Shown piece after piece: positions 26,328 through 38,814 of a stretch of 64,000 nt of DNA (position 1 is the stretch's first letter; every line of letters starts with the position of its first letter). The notes below the pieces were generated by a model. It did no database searches. It saw only the letters and a program-made list of their open reading frames with translations, and was not told the origin of the DNA. Position numbers and translations under genes: made by a program. This stretch comes from Folioceros fuciformis (taxonomy: Eukaryota > Anthocerotophyta > Anthocerotopsida > Anthocerotales). The stretch is taken from contig JBNGIO010006005.1 in NCBI GenBank assembly GCA_049999805.1, positions 78,392 through 142,391 on the forward strand, given 5' to 3'.

Positions 26328-28075
26328 GCGCCAGCCAAACAGATGAAAGTGACGATTGCTGGAAATCTCGTCCAAGTCGGCATCAGCAGCTATACTTGAT
26401 GGTTTGTGTTTTGTAGACATGTTGTGCACAGTGTAGGGGGTCATTCAGGGCGTGTAAAGTGAAAGCTGCAACTATGGAGCGTGCTACGTCCCATGTGTGT
26501 TTTGTGTGTTAGTGTGTGTGGGTCGACATTATGTATATTGCATTTTGTAATAAGTGGATTGGCCGGTGTGATGTACCGTGTGCGTGGTCAGATCACTATA
26601 CGTGTATACACGTATGTCTGTATGTGTAGTTGGCTAGCTTATCCGCGTGGAGTGAAAGGAGGTGAGCGCTGCCTTGGACTACGACTTTGGAACCCGTATG
26701 AGGTGCGCTGGACATCTGCAGCCGAAGACCGGTCTGTAGGGGGGGGGGGCAGCGTGCGCAGTGGGTTGTAGAAGGGTCTCATCGGACCAGTGGTCAATCC
26801 CGTTGAGAATCGATGTGAATTAAGACTTAAGACTTTACCGAGGCCCCCGAAACGTCTGGTGGCAACAATTTCTTCACCTCCTTCACAGGGACCAACTCTC
26901 TGACCCGACTTCCAATCGGTTCCAGGACATTCCAACATCTGGAAGATGCTACTCGGTGATGTGAACATACGGTACATGTACTGAAGATGGAGCGTAGAAT
27001 ATGAAACAAGAGGCGGTGAGCTTCGCTGAAGTCGGGAAGTGTGTTAGTAGTGTTAAGAAAAGGGAGTGGGTAGAGGTGAGCGAAAGGACGGTTAATGAGA
27101 GCTCCGGTAGACAAGGTCCGTGCGGCCTTGCGGCCGTGGGTCTGTCGGTCCGTCCGTCCTTCTTGTCCCGCCGAGCCCGTTGCTGGCGTTCATTCGCGCG
27201 TACTGGATGGCGTCCGCGTTTTGTGCTCCTGAATCACGCACGTGGGATATATAGGATTGTCGCATCTGGTAGGGCCAATCGGGTTGGTCCACTACATACC
27301 CGGAAATTCGCCATCTCGCCGTCTGAACGGGATACTATCCTTTCTGTGCTTTAACAATTGGTTGATTGTGTCACACCATTTCCGTGGGAGGCTGGTTCCG
27401 GCTGCCGGCGGCGCCATCTCAATGCGAGGTTCGTCGAGTTGACGTGATCAGTTGTGGGATGTGTGGATGGATCCGTAGAGAGCCGCAGACGGGGTCCGTC
27501 AGCCTGCCATAATCCGTTGCTTGGATGTGCGGATGGAGGGCCCTTACTGGGCGGCAGACCGCGGGATCCCCTTGGATGGAAGGATGGTCGCATCGCCAGG
27601 GTGTGCGGCCTGCCCTGCCTCCAAGCTCCTTGTCTGCACTCTGCACGCCAGGCTCATTGAGTTCCTGGTACGTACGAGGAAACTGTGCGATGTGGGACTT
27701 GAGTGAGCTTCCTAGCTTGCGCACACGGGCTTCAAATTCAGTCCTCAGGCAAGCTTCACCACAACTCATTCCCACAACCAGCTGGTCTGTGGTCTTGCAG
27801 TCCCGGACAAAGTGTTGACAAGTTCCCAGACGAATTAAGTTGTGCGGAGAGGAGGGGAGCGGCGCGGGGCGGGGCGGGGCGGAGTGACACTGCTCCAAGC
27901 GTTAGTCAAGCACCAGCCTGGCAGGCCTTTGAGAGAAAGCTTCTTCTTGCGCTTGGAAGGCAAGCAGCTGCTGGGTCAAGAGTCACACTGTCGTGCACTG
28001 CCTCTCCCGCGGACTTCCCGGCGGTCTTGAGCAGTGTGCTCCAGGTCTTTGATCAATTCTGAGCTTCTTCCCAAC
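26328..28075. promoter_or_regulatory. Intergenic and promoter region before P450 gene
   Basis: About 1.7 kb with no gene I can support. It includes a G10 run at about 26740-26749 and a GC-box-like 'ggggcggggcggggcgg' at about 27866-27883, roughly 200 bp before the P450 ATG. A 159-codon minus frame (27419-27898) includes a helical-looking stretch (CLRTEFEARVRKLGSSLKSH) but matches no domain. I treat it as a chance frame in GC-rich DNA. Confidence 0.4.
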
Positions 28076-30185
28076 ATGGCGACCGCTCTGCTCGCATTCT
28101 TCATTTTGCCGGGCGCCGTCATCCTCCCGGCGGCTATCATTATCCTGCACGCTATCTGGTTCGTCCCACGGCAAAGGCGAAGGTGGTACGAAGCGCAGGG
28201 GATTCGGGGACCCAGCTTCCATCCCATCCTCGGCAATAATCAGGAGATGAAGGCTGCCTTGGGCGAAACGATGCAGCTGAATCCGGTGCCCATGAACCAG
28301 CTCACATCCGCGATCACTCTCCCCGACTGCTCCACCTTCTCCCAGCTATACGGTAAGACCATGGTGTCATCCCAACGTCATCTACAACGTTACTACACCC
28401 TGTCTGTCTCTTCCATGTACATGGATTCAACTCGCGATCGCCAGTGTTGGGCAATGCAAGGTCCTGAATTGCAAAGCTGTGCGCAGGGAATGTGTTTATT
28501 TACGAAATTCTGTGGACCACCATGCTCACCGTGGCGGACCCAGCGCTGGTGAGGGAGGTGCTGGTGGCCAAGGCCGCTTACTACCGTAAAGCGCCTGTCA
28601 TTCGCAACCTGGTGATGAGCCTGCTGGGCAACGGCCTGGTCTTCTCCGATGGCGATTTGTGGAAGCAACAGCGCAAAATTCACAATCCTGCCTTCCAGAA
28701 GACCTATCTCAAGGTGAAAAATACATCGACACTCACTGTCACACTACCTGTCCTCACCACCTCCTCTTTTCCTTAAGCGTCGAATTTCACGGGCCTGGCG
28801 CTCACTGAATCGGGTCCGGCCATTGCCAATTACGTGATCACAGGGTCTTCTGCATCACTTCAAGGACTGCAGCGATGAAGTCGCCAGACGATGGACAGCG
28901 CGCATTGCGCAAGGAGGGGGGACAGCAGAAGTGGAGGTGAGCATGGACATGTCCACAACAACGCTGGACATCATCGCCAGAGCCGCCTTCGGTGCCACCA
29001 TGCCCGGCAGCGCACCCACAAGCAAGGGAGTCTTGGCCTTCGAGTGCATCACTCCGCTCTTCGTCGGAAATCTGAAGAAGCTCTTCACAATCGTTCCGCT
29101 CATTCCAGGATACAGGTAATTAATTAACTGGGGTCGAATCGTCCACTTTCCACCGCACACACACATACTCGAGCGCAGTTCGCGACTCAGAAGTCTACTG
29201 TCTCAATGCTTCAATCTTTGATCACTCAGTCTGGCTGCCAGCTGCATCAATTCTGATCCCACTTCCGTGCTCCCCTCACTTGCGCCAGATTCCTGCCCAC
29301 TCCTGGCAACGTCAAGGACTGGAAGCGCGAAAACTACATCAACGGCCTGCTGGAGGAGATATTGGACGCTCGGCTGCAGGCCGCAGCGGAAGAGCATGCA
29401 TTGAACGGCATGGACAATGAGCATCCCTACGGCCACGACCTCCTAGGGATGATGATAAAAGCTTGGAAGAGTGGCAGCCCCACAATGACTCGGAAGCAGC
29501 TCCTGGCCGAGTGCAAAACCATCTTCGTTGCCGGCCACTCGACCACGGCGCTGGGTATCACGTGGGCTCTTTTCCTCATGTCCAAGCATCCGGAATGGCA
29601 GGACCGCTTGAGGCAAGAGGTGCAGCACGTGTGTCATGAAAGCGGGAGAGGGCTCACCATGGACGCTTTCCGACAAATGACTCAGGTGAGCGTACGGAAT
29701 CATTAATGAGGGCCAGCCGCATTTCATTTTGGACCAATCCTGACTGAGCTCCTGGTCAACAGATGGACATGTTTGTGAAGGAAGTGTATCGACTGTACCC
29801 ACCGGTGTCCAACGTCTTCCGGCAGTGCCATACAGCCCACAAGATCGGGGACATCAATGTGGCCCCCGGAACATGCATTCTCGTCCCCATCGCACTGCTG
29901 CATCAGAGCAGAGAGCAATGGGGAGACGACTATGACCAGTTTCGGCCAGAAAGATGGGAGAACAAATTTTCCTATAGCAAAGACCTCATGGCGTACTGCG
30001 CTTTCGGGGCTGGTCCACGCCACTGCTTGGGAAAGGAGTTTGCCTTGATGGAAACGTTCACCATGTTGTCCACCCTCGTCTCTCACTTCAAATTTGCCAT
30101 CTCTCCGACGTACAGGCATGCCCCGGGCCACGTCCAAAGCATCCGACCATTGTACGGCATGCAATTACTCATTACAGAGCTTTAA
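28076..30185 (+). CDS. Cytochrome P450, CYP72 clan, 5 exons, 531 aa
   Basis: Exons are 28076-28352, 28487-28713, 28844-29115, 29289-29685 and 29763-30185. All borders are GT-AG and phases close to 531 codons, the usual P450 length. An N-terminal membrane anchor (LLAFFILPGAVILPAAIIIL) places it on the ER. WYEAQGIRGPSFHPILGN is the proline-rich hinge typical of the CYP72 clan. The C-helix is WKQQRKIHNPAF, the I-helix FVAGHSTTALGITWALFLMS, the K-helix ExxR is EVYR in KEVYRLYPP, and the PERF block is FRPERW. The haem loop is FGAGPRHCLGKEFALME with the cysteine ligand intact. The clan includes gibberellin, cytokinin and brassinosteroid oxidases as well as specialised-metabolism enzymes. The substrate cannot be read from sequence. 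The I-helix has Ser where the clan normally has Glu/Asp. Confidence 0.95.
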
Positions 30186-30528
30186 TGTAATGGAGTTTAA
30201 GGGGCTGAACCCCGCGACACCAATTCATTGTGAAGCGGCTTACATTGTAGCTTACGGATTGTGGACGTGTTAGGGCGTTGAGCCTGTGAAACGGTCTTCC
30301 TCCTCACGCCACGGGGTGCAACGTGACAAGGATCCCTCGGTCTCTCTTCTCTCATTACACACACAATGTGGTCACATCCATGTGTTCTTTTGCATATACT
30401 ACATTAGAGACTATGGTCAAGGACTTCCTCACAACCATGTGCTCATTCATACAGATCCCCTAGCTCTTGGTAGCCGGTCAGTCATCTTCATGATATCTTT
30501 GGCAACCCCAAAGTTGGGTTCAAGTATA

Positions 30529-30614
30529 AGGCAGGTTATGATGAACCAACTTGTTTTCTTTTTATCATAGGAGGCAGGTTATGATGAACCAACTTGTTTT
30601 CTTTTTATCATAGG
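30529..30614. repeat. Perfect or near-perfect 43-bp tandem duplication
   Basis: The string 'ggcaggttatgatgaacc' with 'aacttgttttctttttatca' and 'tagga' occurs twice head to tail, offset by 43 bp, with no differences that I can see. The lack of differences suggests a recent duplication. Confidence 0.9.
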
Positions 30615-30824
30615 AGGTTTCTTGTGGTTTCTTCCCATGGGAAAGGTTTTATGTGGTTCTCTTCGACCAGCATTTGGCTTTCAATTTGCATCTATAATCT
30701 TTTCCACGCACCATCATATATTTTTAACAAGCTTGGTCCATCCTTTGGCTTATTATCTTTCTACTTGCAGTTCTTCATGACACCAGGACACACTTGCCTC
30801 GCTGGCCCCTGCTACAGTACTATG

Positions 30825-31490
30825 TTTTCCTCCCACTATGCAAAGGGTGGAAAGAGTATCAGAGCTACATACCAAGATACATTGCACCAACACTAGAACA
30901 CATTTGCCCCGGTGTCCCAAGTGACCATATTTTCCACCCACTACGTAGTGGATGGAAAGAGTACCATAGTTGCATACCCGGACACACTTGCCCCATAGTC
31001 CTAGGCTACCATATTTTCCACCCATTGTGCAACCACCCCTTGTGCGGTGGGTGGAAAGTGTAGTAAAGGTGCATACTGGGACCAAAGTTACATACTTGGA
31101 CACACCGCACCCATACTAGGACACACTTGCCCCATAGTCCCAAGCTACCATGCTTTCCACCCATTGTGCGGTGGGTGGAAAGAGTAGTTAAGTCGCATAC
31201 TAGGACACAGGGTGGAAAGAGATATTAAAGGTGCATACCAAGACAAAGTGGGTGGAAAGAGTACTATAGGAGTATATTAGGGCATAGTGGGTGGAAAGAG
31301 TACAAGAGGTGTATATCAGGACACGTAGTGGGTGGAAAGAGAACTAAGGGTGCATGCAACGACACAATGGGTGGAAAGAGTACTAGTGGTGCATACGTGG
31401 ACACACTACAACAACACTAGGACACACTTGCCCCATTGACCCAAGCTACCATGTTTTCCATATGCAATGGGTGGAAAGAGTGCCAAAGGT
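30825..31490. repeat. Degenerate minisatellite, about 40-bp unit
   Basis: The unit is roughly 'gtgggtggaaagagtac' plus 'taaaggtgcatac' plus 'aggacaca'. Clear copies of 'tggaaagagt' occur near 30848, 30953, 31167, 31251, 31291, 31370 and 31469. A longer-order unit containing 'cacttgccccatagtcccaagctaccat' alternates with it. Open frames here are translations of the repeat. Confidence 0.85.
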
Positions 31491-33582
31491 GCATGATCTA
31501 TGTTGAAGGTGCATAGGTCATAAGAGTATCAACATTATTAAAGAGCATCTACTCTCATTAGGGAGCACCTATTGTGTTAGGCATATACGTATTGGAGTAG
31601 ATTCACACTTATGGGCTTATAGCTCATAAGAGCTATACCCAATTAGAGGTTTATAAATGAAGAATTAATTGATTTATAAATTAAAGTAAATAGATCATTA
31701 AAATAAACTAGAAAATTAAAATATACTAGAGAATATATCTAGATAAATAATAAATATATAGCTAAAATAATTAAAAATATTATAAAATCATAAAAATATT
31801 CTAGATGCAGTAAATAAAGTAGTTAAGTAGTAAGTTAGGATAATAAAGATCATAAATAAAATCATTAATACATTAATATGAATGACCAATTTAATTAGTT
31901 GTATATACATTACTCTCCTTTACTGGAGAAAAACAAGATGCGAAATCCATCTACCCGGAAAAAGGTGACACAAACCTCAAAAGGTGGCTGGGCCACGAGA
32001 ACTAGCCCTTAAATGATAATCTACTCCACAATTTCATCTATGCCTAAGTTTGGAGGGATATTAGGTTTCTCCCATGCCAAAGTTTGGATTGACCTTATTG
32101 GATTTCTTTCATACCAAAGTCTCAAGGCTTTCTACATTAAGGCCACATAGCCTTTTGAACCACTAAGGCCAAGTCACCTACTCCATGCATTGTAATCACT
32201 TGCTAAATCATTTTGTGAAAATGTTGCAGGATAGCTCTTAACTTCAAGCTTGAGAAACACCCTATCCTATAGTTGTTTCAACAATCCGTTGACAAATAAT
32301 AGAGGGAAAGAGTGTGGAAATGTTAATATTCTAGTAAAAATGTCTTCATCTTCCAAGATATCCCAATGCATCACCTAGTACTTCGCCATGTCGTTGGACA
32401 TGGGCAATCTAAAACAATGAGCCTTGTGTCCATATCTTGACTTGTTAAGTGATTTCTTTGCCCCTCCATTCGCATGACCAATTTCTTGCTCCATTCAACT
32501 GCTCAAGTGTAAGCCATTCTTTACCTCCTCCATCCATATTCTAATTCCTTGCTCCATGCATATATGATTGAAATTGAGTTAGTAGAAGGTAACATGTTGG
32601 AGTGTAAGCGATTTGTTTGCCTCCGCCATTCGCAATCATGTTTAGTAGGAACTCTTTTTAAAATATGTTGCTATCACAACAACCTCTTCCCAGAAACAAA
32701 CCAAGTCATTGTGATGAAAACGTCTCGAAGAACTTGGCTAGGGACTCCCTTTCTTCTACTTCGCATCCCCTTAAATGCATCAATGTGCTCTTTTATGTAT
32801 CAATGCACTAACAAAGATGACCCCTTTGCATTCAACCTCACATCAAGAACCCTTGCAACCCAAAATAGTGTGTTGTGGGTGTTAGTAAAGTAAGGTGTTG
32901 TCATGAACATGTCCTTCCGAATTTCAAACAATGGGTCACAAATGTCACAAAAAGTCCCTTGACAAACTTATTCTCATCCGCCACACCCACCCCCCAAACC
33001 GCCCCTTCAAATACCCCCTCACCCACCTCACCTACCCCCCACTAACAGTAGGGAAAGGGAAACCATGTGATGTTCATGGAGCATGGCAACCGACCCTGCT
33101 TTGAGGGCGTTGCCCAGCTGGTACCCTCAAACCCCATATTTCCTCTCAAGGGTTGGCCTCCTTTGTCATTACTAGAAGGACGTTGCCCACTAGGCACCCT
33201 CAAATCCCATATTTCGTCTCAAGGGTTGGCCTCCTTTATCATTACAAGGAGGGCACCGGCTAGCTGGCGCCCTTCCACACCTGGTAACTTTTCACACATT
33301 ATTTTGGGTAATAAGTGGATACAAGTAGGGTTTCAGTTAAGCAGATACATAGGCTACGCGGCAAAATCATAGTCACAGGAGAATAAAGTGGATGAAGACA
33401 TAGAGGGTACCTTGGTTCACTTTCGTCGATGCATTCTAAAGAGTTGCTGTCAACCCAGCACACAAGGCAGAAGTGGAGAATTGGTTTGACTTCACAATCT
33501 TCACTCTGCTAAATTGTAGTTTCCATAGCTTTAGAAACCATGTGTACATTACAGCACGCAACCTAGATCAGTCACACTGCCC

Positions 33583-33651
33583 CTTATACAAACTCCATAT
33601 TTCGAGCTTAAAGCTCAAAATATGGAGTTTGGGTATAGGTTTGTATAAGTA
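33583..33651. repeat. Long inverted repeat / hairpin with two arm pairs
   Basis: 'caaactccatatttcgagc' (from 33589) pairs with 'gctcaaaatatggagtttg' (to 33631), with one mismatch and almost no loop. An outer pair, 'cttatacaaac' on the left and 'gtttgtataag' on the right (about 33641-33651), is offset by a short spacer. This could be a small MITE remnant or a cruciform-prone site. No target-site duplication was confirmed. Confidence 0.75.
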
Positions 33652-33716
33652 TCTGGCATATTGTAGACCTCTACGTTTCGTAACCGCTCTACCATTTGAA
33701 GGAATGACATGTCCAT

Positions 33717-34184
33717 CTATGCTACTACTTGCTTTGCTTTGGCTGAGGCATTGGGTGGATTCTCCCTCACATTGTTCCAAGGGGCTCGATGAACAATTCT
33801 TGTCTTCAACTTCTCATACCTCTTGTGGTGAATGCAAAACACTCTTCTGAAGGCACGCAAACAACATTGGAAAGGAGTATCCCCGAAGAGATATGTCATC
33901 ACTTTTTGCCTCTGCTCTGCATTCCCTTCTATGTGCAATAGGGACTCAAGATACGTCTCTTACTCTTGACGCAACATTCTGAGAAAGCAATACCGCACTT
34001 CTTGGAACATTTCTTTTGTCATTCTATGGACGCACATGCGATTGCAACATACCTTCATATAGTCAATCAGAATGACTGGGCCCTCGCTCTTCCGCAAAGG
34101 AACACTTGTTGATCTTCGGCGATGTTGAATTACAGGACATTCCTTTGTCTGCAACAACGTTTCAATTCTAGATTTCCTTTGCAT
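33717..34184 (-). pseudogene. Decayed transposase-like ORF
   Basis: One minus frame is protein-like from 34184 down to 33717, broken by a single TAA at about 33960. It reads MFQEVRYCFLRMLRQE, stop, then HIEGNAEQRQKVMTYLFGDT, PFQCCLRAFRRVFCIHHKRY, EKLKTRIV and a NxPPNASAKAK tail. The pattern C-x-x-A-F-x-x-x-F-x-I-x-x-K-R-Y followed by a basic N-x-P-x-N-A motif resembles the N-terminal part of a DDE-type transposase-like family found in plants and animals, where a HG(N)xxxxPxNA motif follows. The catalytic part is missing. This is an inference from pattern memory; no family name is certain. Confidence 0.4.
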
Positions 34185-35149
34185 ATCTTGCGCATGCGGC
34201 TAGGGCCGGAACACCTCCGGCATGAACGCATTGTCGTCGTCATCAATGTTTTCTACATCTTTGCTGCGTGTTCTGCCTCTTCCCCAACCAACTCCTTCCG
34301 CACCCCCAACAAGCCCTCTCCTCATCGCAACGATGTTATCTGTACCTCCAACAAGCAATCGAAGCCTGCATGGAATCACCGATTTCTACTAGCAACTCGG
34401 GCTCTTGGATACCACTGAGTATAGATTGATATTTCTTGGTGTTGCAGGAATGGCAATAGGAATAGGTGACGCCGGCAGCCCACTTGCATGCCACCCATGA
34501 TCGTGATGTCATTGCCCTACTCGAAACATTGTTTCACAAGCTCATACAATGGAAGATGACAATGTTGGTTAGTGCATTGCGACTCAATAGCAAGCACTTG
34601 GCGTAGTGTTGGGTTTGGAAGAATACCTGGGCTTGGTGGCATGGCCGTTGTGGGGTGTAATGATTGTCCCCTTCTTTCTGTCTCAACGATTCGTGGAAGT
34701 CTCATGTACTAGGAGCCTGTTGGCACTCCTCTCGTGGGCACCTATGGGAATCCAGGACATGATCGACTCATATTCGACAAGAAGCCGGCAGCACTATGGC
34801 TCTTGGTATCTAGCAATGTATAATACCTCATCATCATGTGGAGTATGTAGTGCTTGAAGCATTTTCGTTCTGTGTGATGCGTCCTCATCGTCGTCACACT
34901 AGAAGCTAGTGATTTTTTATGTTTTAGAAATTAATGCTGCAAATTGAGCAATAATTCAGAGTCACACACAAATAATAACAAGATTTGCTCATGCCCAATG
35001 TATTGGAAATGGTCTAGGGTTCACTCGCAGGCGTCAGTACCACAATTCTAGGAGAGCGGATTCCGCTGTTCAGCGTGTGTGGCCTCAATGGCAGTGCCCC
35101 AGCTCTCCCTCAATCGGCTGCACTTGGCCTAGGCCTCTTCGAGCTGCCA

Positions 35150-35890
35150 TCCCTACGCTGCCCTCTCCTCCCCTTAGAACGTGTCATGTCCCTAAACAGC
35201 TAATAAAGCAGGTTTCACTTCCAAGAGTTCCTGCATGTACCTATCTCGCTCCTCCCAGAGTTTGCTGGACTCATCTTGAAGTTCCAAAGTGAGGTCCACG
35301 GCTCGTTCCTTAAATGACGTAAGCTGGTATGTGAGCTCCATCATGCGCCGTCAAAGGGTTATGTTCTCATCCTCCTTGGCTACGACCTGCCTGAAGGACC
35401 AAGCTAAACCTTCGATCAGCAAGGTGACAATTCCTTGTGCTACCGACGTAGCTCTCTCCGAGGTGCGTCTGATGTAAAACCTGTAATTGGGAGGCAACTT
35501 CACCCTCCCAAAAGAAGTCTGCATGGCCCATCTCATGGCCTCTAGGTCCATGATTCCTCCATCGATCAAGCCCTCCGAGACTACTCATTGGGGTAGGTTC
35601 TTCCTCTTGTCCAAGGCTTCATTTGCTAGTTGCGAGGTAGGGGCTGGCACAACTTCGGTTGGGGGTGGACTAGGGAACCACGGCCCCCTTCATTTCTTTC
35701 TCCCATGCGATGAGGGGGGTCGCTTCACTCCTGATGGTATGATCCCATGCTTCTCATTGTAGTCTAGCTGCGCAACTATCCAAACTAATTCTGACTGCTC
35801 CACCTGCTCCATGCTCATGGGAACATCTTGAGGCCAAGGTCTGGGCACCATTAAATCATCTGGCTCCATACTAGGAGGCAAAGGGGCACT
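35150..35890 (-). pseudogene. Decayed coiled-coil ORF, possibly gag-like element protein
   Basis: Consecutive minus-strand segments look like one broken protein. 35881-35690 gives VWIVAQLDYNEKHGIIPSGV followed by KRPPSSHGRKK. 35569-35351 gives GGIMDLEAMRWAMQTSFGRV, PPNYRFYIRRTSERATSVAQ and LLIEGLAWSFRQVVAKEDEN. After a TGA the same frame continues MMELTYQLTSFKERAVDLTL and ELQDESSKLWEERDRYMQEL before a TAG near 35188. The last part is a strong heptad-type helix. At least three stops or frame breaks are present, and no zinc knuckle or protease/RT motif was seen nearby. Low confidence on identity, moderate that it is a broken coding sequence. Confidence 0.4.
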
Positions 35891-38335
35891 TCAAATTGGA
35901 ATCCTCTTGGGTACTGGGACGGTGGGCCAAGTGCTCCATTGTTTGGGAATGGGGACATCCTTGGCCGGAGCAACCGCTGCCTTGCATTTCTTTGCTAGTA
36001 CTAGGGAGGGCTGGCAAGAGAGCTCGAAGTAGACGCCTAGGCCATCGGAGTGGACTCCTCTTAAGGAGCCCTACTAGCTACCTTGTCCTCTATGCTGTCA
36101 GAGACTAGGAGCAAAACTGGCTCCGTGGGCAAAGTTACAATATGGGTGGCATGAACCACATCCTTCTTCTTAGGGGCCGAATCTTGTATTGGAGCGAGAG
36201 TAGGAGCAAGAGGAGCTAGGGTGAGAGGCATAAGTCGAGGGACTGTCAGCTTTTCCAGGTTCGTTAGGGCCTTGTCGTGGCCCCCAATACGAAAAAGGAA
36301 GGAGAAAGGCCCAAAGCGGGTAGTTTCTCCTATCGCAACCTTCTAACATCATACTAGATCCGATGTGCCACTATCTACTTTCCCCAATCTACTGGGGATC
36401 CCTGGGCCAGCCCATATAGGAGCATTAGTACTCTATCTGCCACATGGTCCCTTTTGGTAATCAACAGCCAATTGACAATCAATTGTGCCACTCAACAGAT
36501 TCGTAGGTCCTCAATGGCATGGAAGAGCCACCCATTGGTGGTCTTGAAGGACCCATTTGTCAATAGGGTCTTGGCGGCCTCCTTGACGAGGCCCTTGCTC
36601 CTCCGCAAGTTGAGGTAGATTCATCCTCACTCCGAAGCCCGTCGAGCCTCCTACAAACCTCACGCATAATTTGTATGGTCTAGAAGAGTGGGTTATCCCA
36701 GACCTTGGTGAATTCTTACCTCCCTTTCGCGCATTGGCACAGGTTCCACGCGAACTCTTGAATTGTTATTGTGGATTAGATGTTCCACAAAATCTAGAAT
36801 AGGCCTAATTCCCATTGCTCCATCAAGTCGCCGGCCACCGCCATCCAAAGTGTGAAATTGGGGTATGCCTAAGTTTGGATTTGATCCTTGTTGATTCTCT
36901 ATGGGTTGCCGGTCTCGAGAAACAGTCCAAGCGCTATATGTAAAGTGGAGCAGAGTAAGAGAGATTGGAAGGGGGAGATAGGGTGCACGACACCAAGGAC
37001 CACAGCATGAGGAAGTGTAACGGCGTGGCGAGAGAAAGATTGGAGTTGCGAGGTAGTCGAAATGGTGGGGAAAAGGGAGGAAGAGTGTGGAGCAGGGAGG
37101 GGGGAGGGTAATGCCAACCATAGAGCAGCTTAAGAGTTTACCTTGCTGCGCCTGCAACCATCCACAGACTGTTACACTCATGCGCTCTCATGATGGTCAG
37201 TACTTCGAATGTTGATATGGTTGTGAGTCATGTTAGACTACTCACCAACTGACTTCGCTCGGACTACGAACCCTAGGTACATGCTTTCTAACGCATCAGA
37301 TCCAATAACTGTGACAAATCGAAAACTTAACAAAACAAACCATTCAGGTCCGGCGAAAGGTCTGTCGGTTGTCTAGAGTAGGACTTTAATTATTTAGAGT
37401 CTACAATGAGCACAAGATATCTTGACAAGTTGGGACCCTAATCCCGTACCCTTATCACTAGGGGATTTTGTCTCTTGCATCCCCAATCCTATCCTTACTA
37501 ACAAGGGGTATGCTTGTTGCATCCTCGGCCCCCACTGTTGCCACAGGATTTTTTTCTCTTGCATCCCCTTACTCTTACCACCACCTTAGTGAAGCATTTA
37601 AATGCGAGGCAGGTCAAGAGGAAGGAGGCATCTTCTACCTACAAATGAGGGGGGAAGGTGAGAAGATATTTCCTTATCTTTGTACTTTTTACCCTGTTTG
37701 AAAGCCTTGTCCCATCACATAGGATGAAAGGATGATCTACACCATGAACCATTCCTCATTTATTAGATAGATCGAATCACCCAGTGACCGGTGAAATGTT
37801 GTAGAAGTGTCTCTTCATTTCATTTTGATCCCTAAGAATCTATGCCATGATATCTTTTTATGCATCTTATGAGACCAATACTATCCCAAAGGAAACAATT
37901 GAACTAGGTTTATGACAAATCCTCAAATTCCATGAAGCTCGTTTGCACTTTTCTAGAAATATGGAATCCCAGCCAATTTTTAACATTTCATCATAAAATT
38001 TCAAATACAAGATGATAAATATGTGTTAAAAAAATATTGAATATAAGGGTGCTCTTGGTAGAACCGCAGATAAAATTTGTTTGCACAACCCATAGCGTAA
38101 TGTATCCATTACGAGATCACTTGAACACTGGACTATGCATATGAGCTAATATTGAAACTTAAATGTATTTGTCCAGTGAAATATGTATCATAGTACTTGG
38201 AAACATGACAACATGTACCTGACCAAGTGGAGAGATTGTAGTGATCAAAGTAGTAGCATACTCGTTTGACCACACTAACACTATTGGACTGACCAGTGCG
38301 CCATATTCCCATGTTGTGCAATAGGTGCAGGCAAG
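35891..38335. other. Intergenic, no supportable gene
   Basis: Low-complexity C/T-rich and A/T-rich DNA. The 162-codon minus frame at 36693-37181 and frames near 36170-36352 are proline/serine-rich with no domain. They could be further debris of the element at 35.2-35.9 kb, but nothing shows it directly. Confidence 0.4.
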
Positions 38336-38750
38336 TGGCCACTATGCTAAGCAACCAAGTCAATAGCCAATCATCACGGTGCAGTGGTCACCAATGTGAC
38401 CACTATGCCAAGCACAGTCTATGGCCAAGCATCAGAGTGGTCACCAATGTGACCACTATGCCAAGCAAGGTCTACAGCCTACCATCGTAGTGGCCACCAA
38501 TGTGACTATGTGACAAGCAAGATCTACAACCGAGCATCACATTGGTCACCAAAGTGACCACTATGCCAAGCACAGTCAACAGCCAAGCATCACAGTGGTC
38601 ACCAATGTGACCATTGTGCCAAGCAAGGTCACCAATGTGATCACTATGTGGAGCAAGGTCAATAGCCAAGCATCAAAGCGGTCACCAATGGGACCACAAT
38701 GCCAAGCAGCAAGGTCAGCAACCAAGCATCACGGTGGTAACCAATGTGTA
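38335..38750. repeat. Minisatellite, about 53-bp unit, seven or more copies
   Basis: The core 'gtggtcaccaatgtgaccac' followed by 'tatgccaagcaaggtc' and 'agccaagcatca' recurs from about 38340 to 38745, with unit lengths of 31-58 bp caused by internal deletions. Open frames here (NVTTMPSKV type) are repeat translations. Confidence 0.88.
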
Positions 38751-38814
38751 GAGTGCCATACAATGAATACTCAGCACATCCCCTACAAGGAATACACAAC
38801 ACTTTGATATAGCC

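Larger units (their letters stand above)
30186..33700. other. Gene-poor AT-rich region downstream of P450
   Basis: Apart from the two tandem repeats above I see no gene. 31630-31920 is very AT-rich with homopurine/A runs. 32100-32900 has a mildly protein-like minus frame around 32790-32893 (THNTLFWVARVLDVRLNAKG), too short and broken to name. 33110-33260 holds an imperfect direct repeat ('cctcaaaccccatatttc' and 'cctcaaatcccatatttc' with 'tctcaagggttggcctcctt') with a spacing of about 74 bp. Confidence 0.5.

Noticed and set aside
27419-27898. 159-codon minus frame upstream of the P450
   Set aside because: No recognisable domain and no splice context; kept only as a note in the intergenic entry.
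30825-31490. CRISPR-like regular repeats
   Set aside because: Repeats are contiguous and degenerate without unique spacers, in a eukaryotic nuclear sequence; a minisatellite.
38296-38807. Plus/minus frames such as NVTTMPSKV
   Set aside because: Translation of the 53-bp minisatellite.
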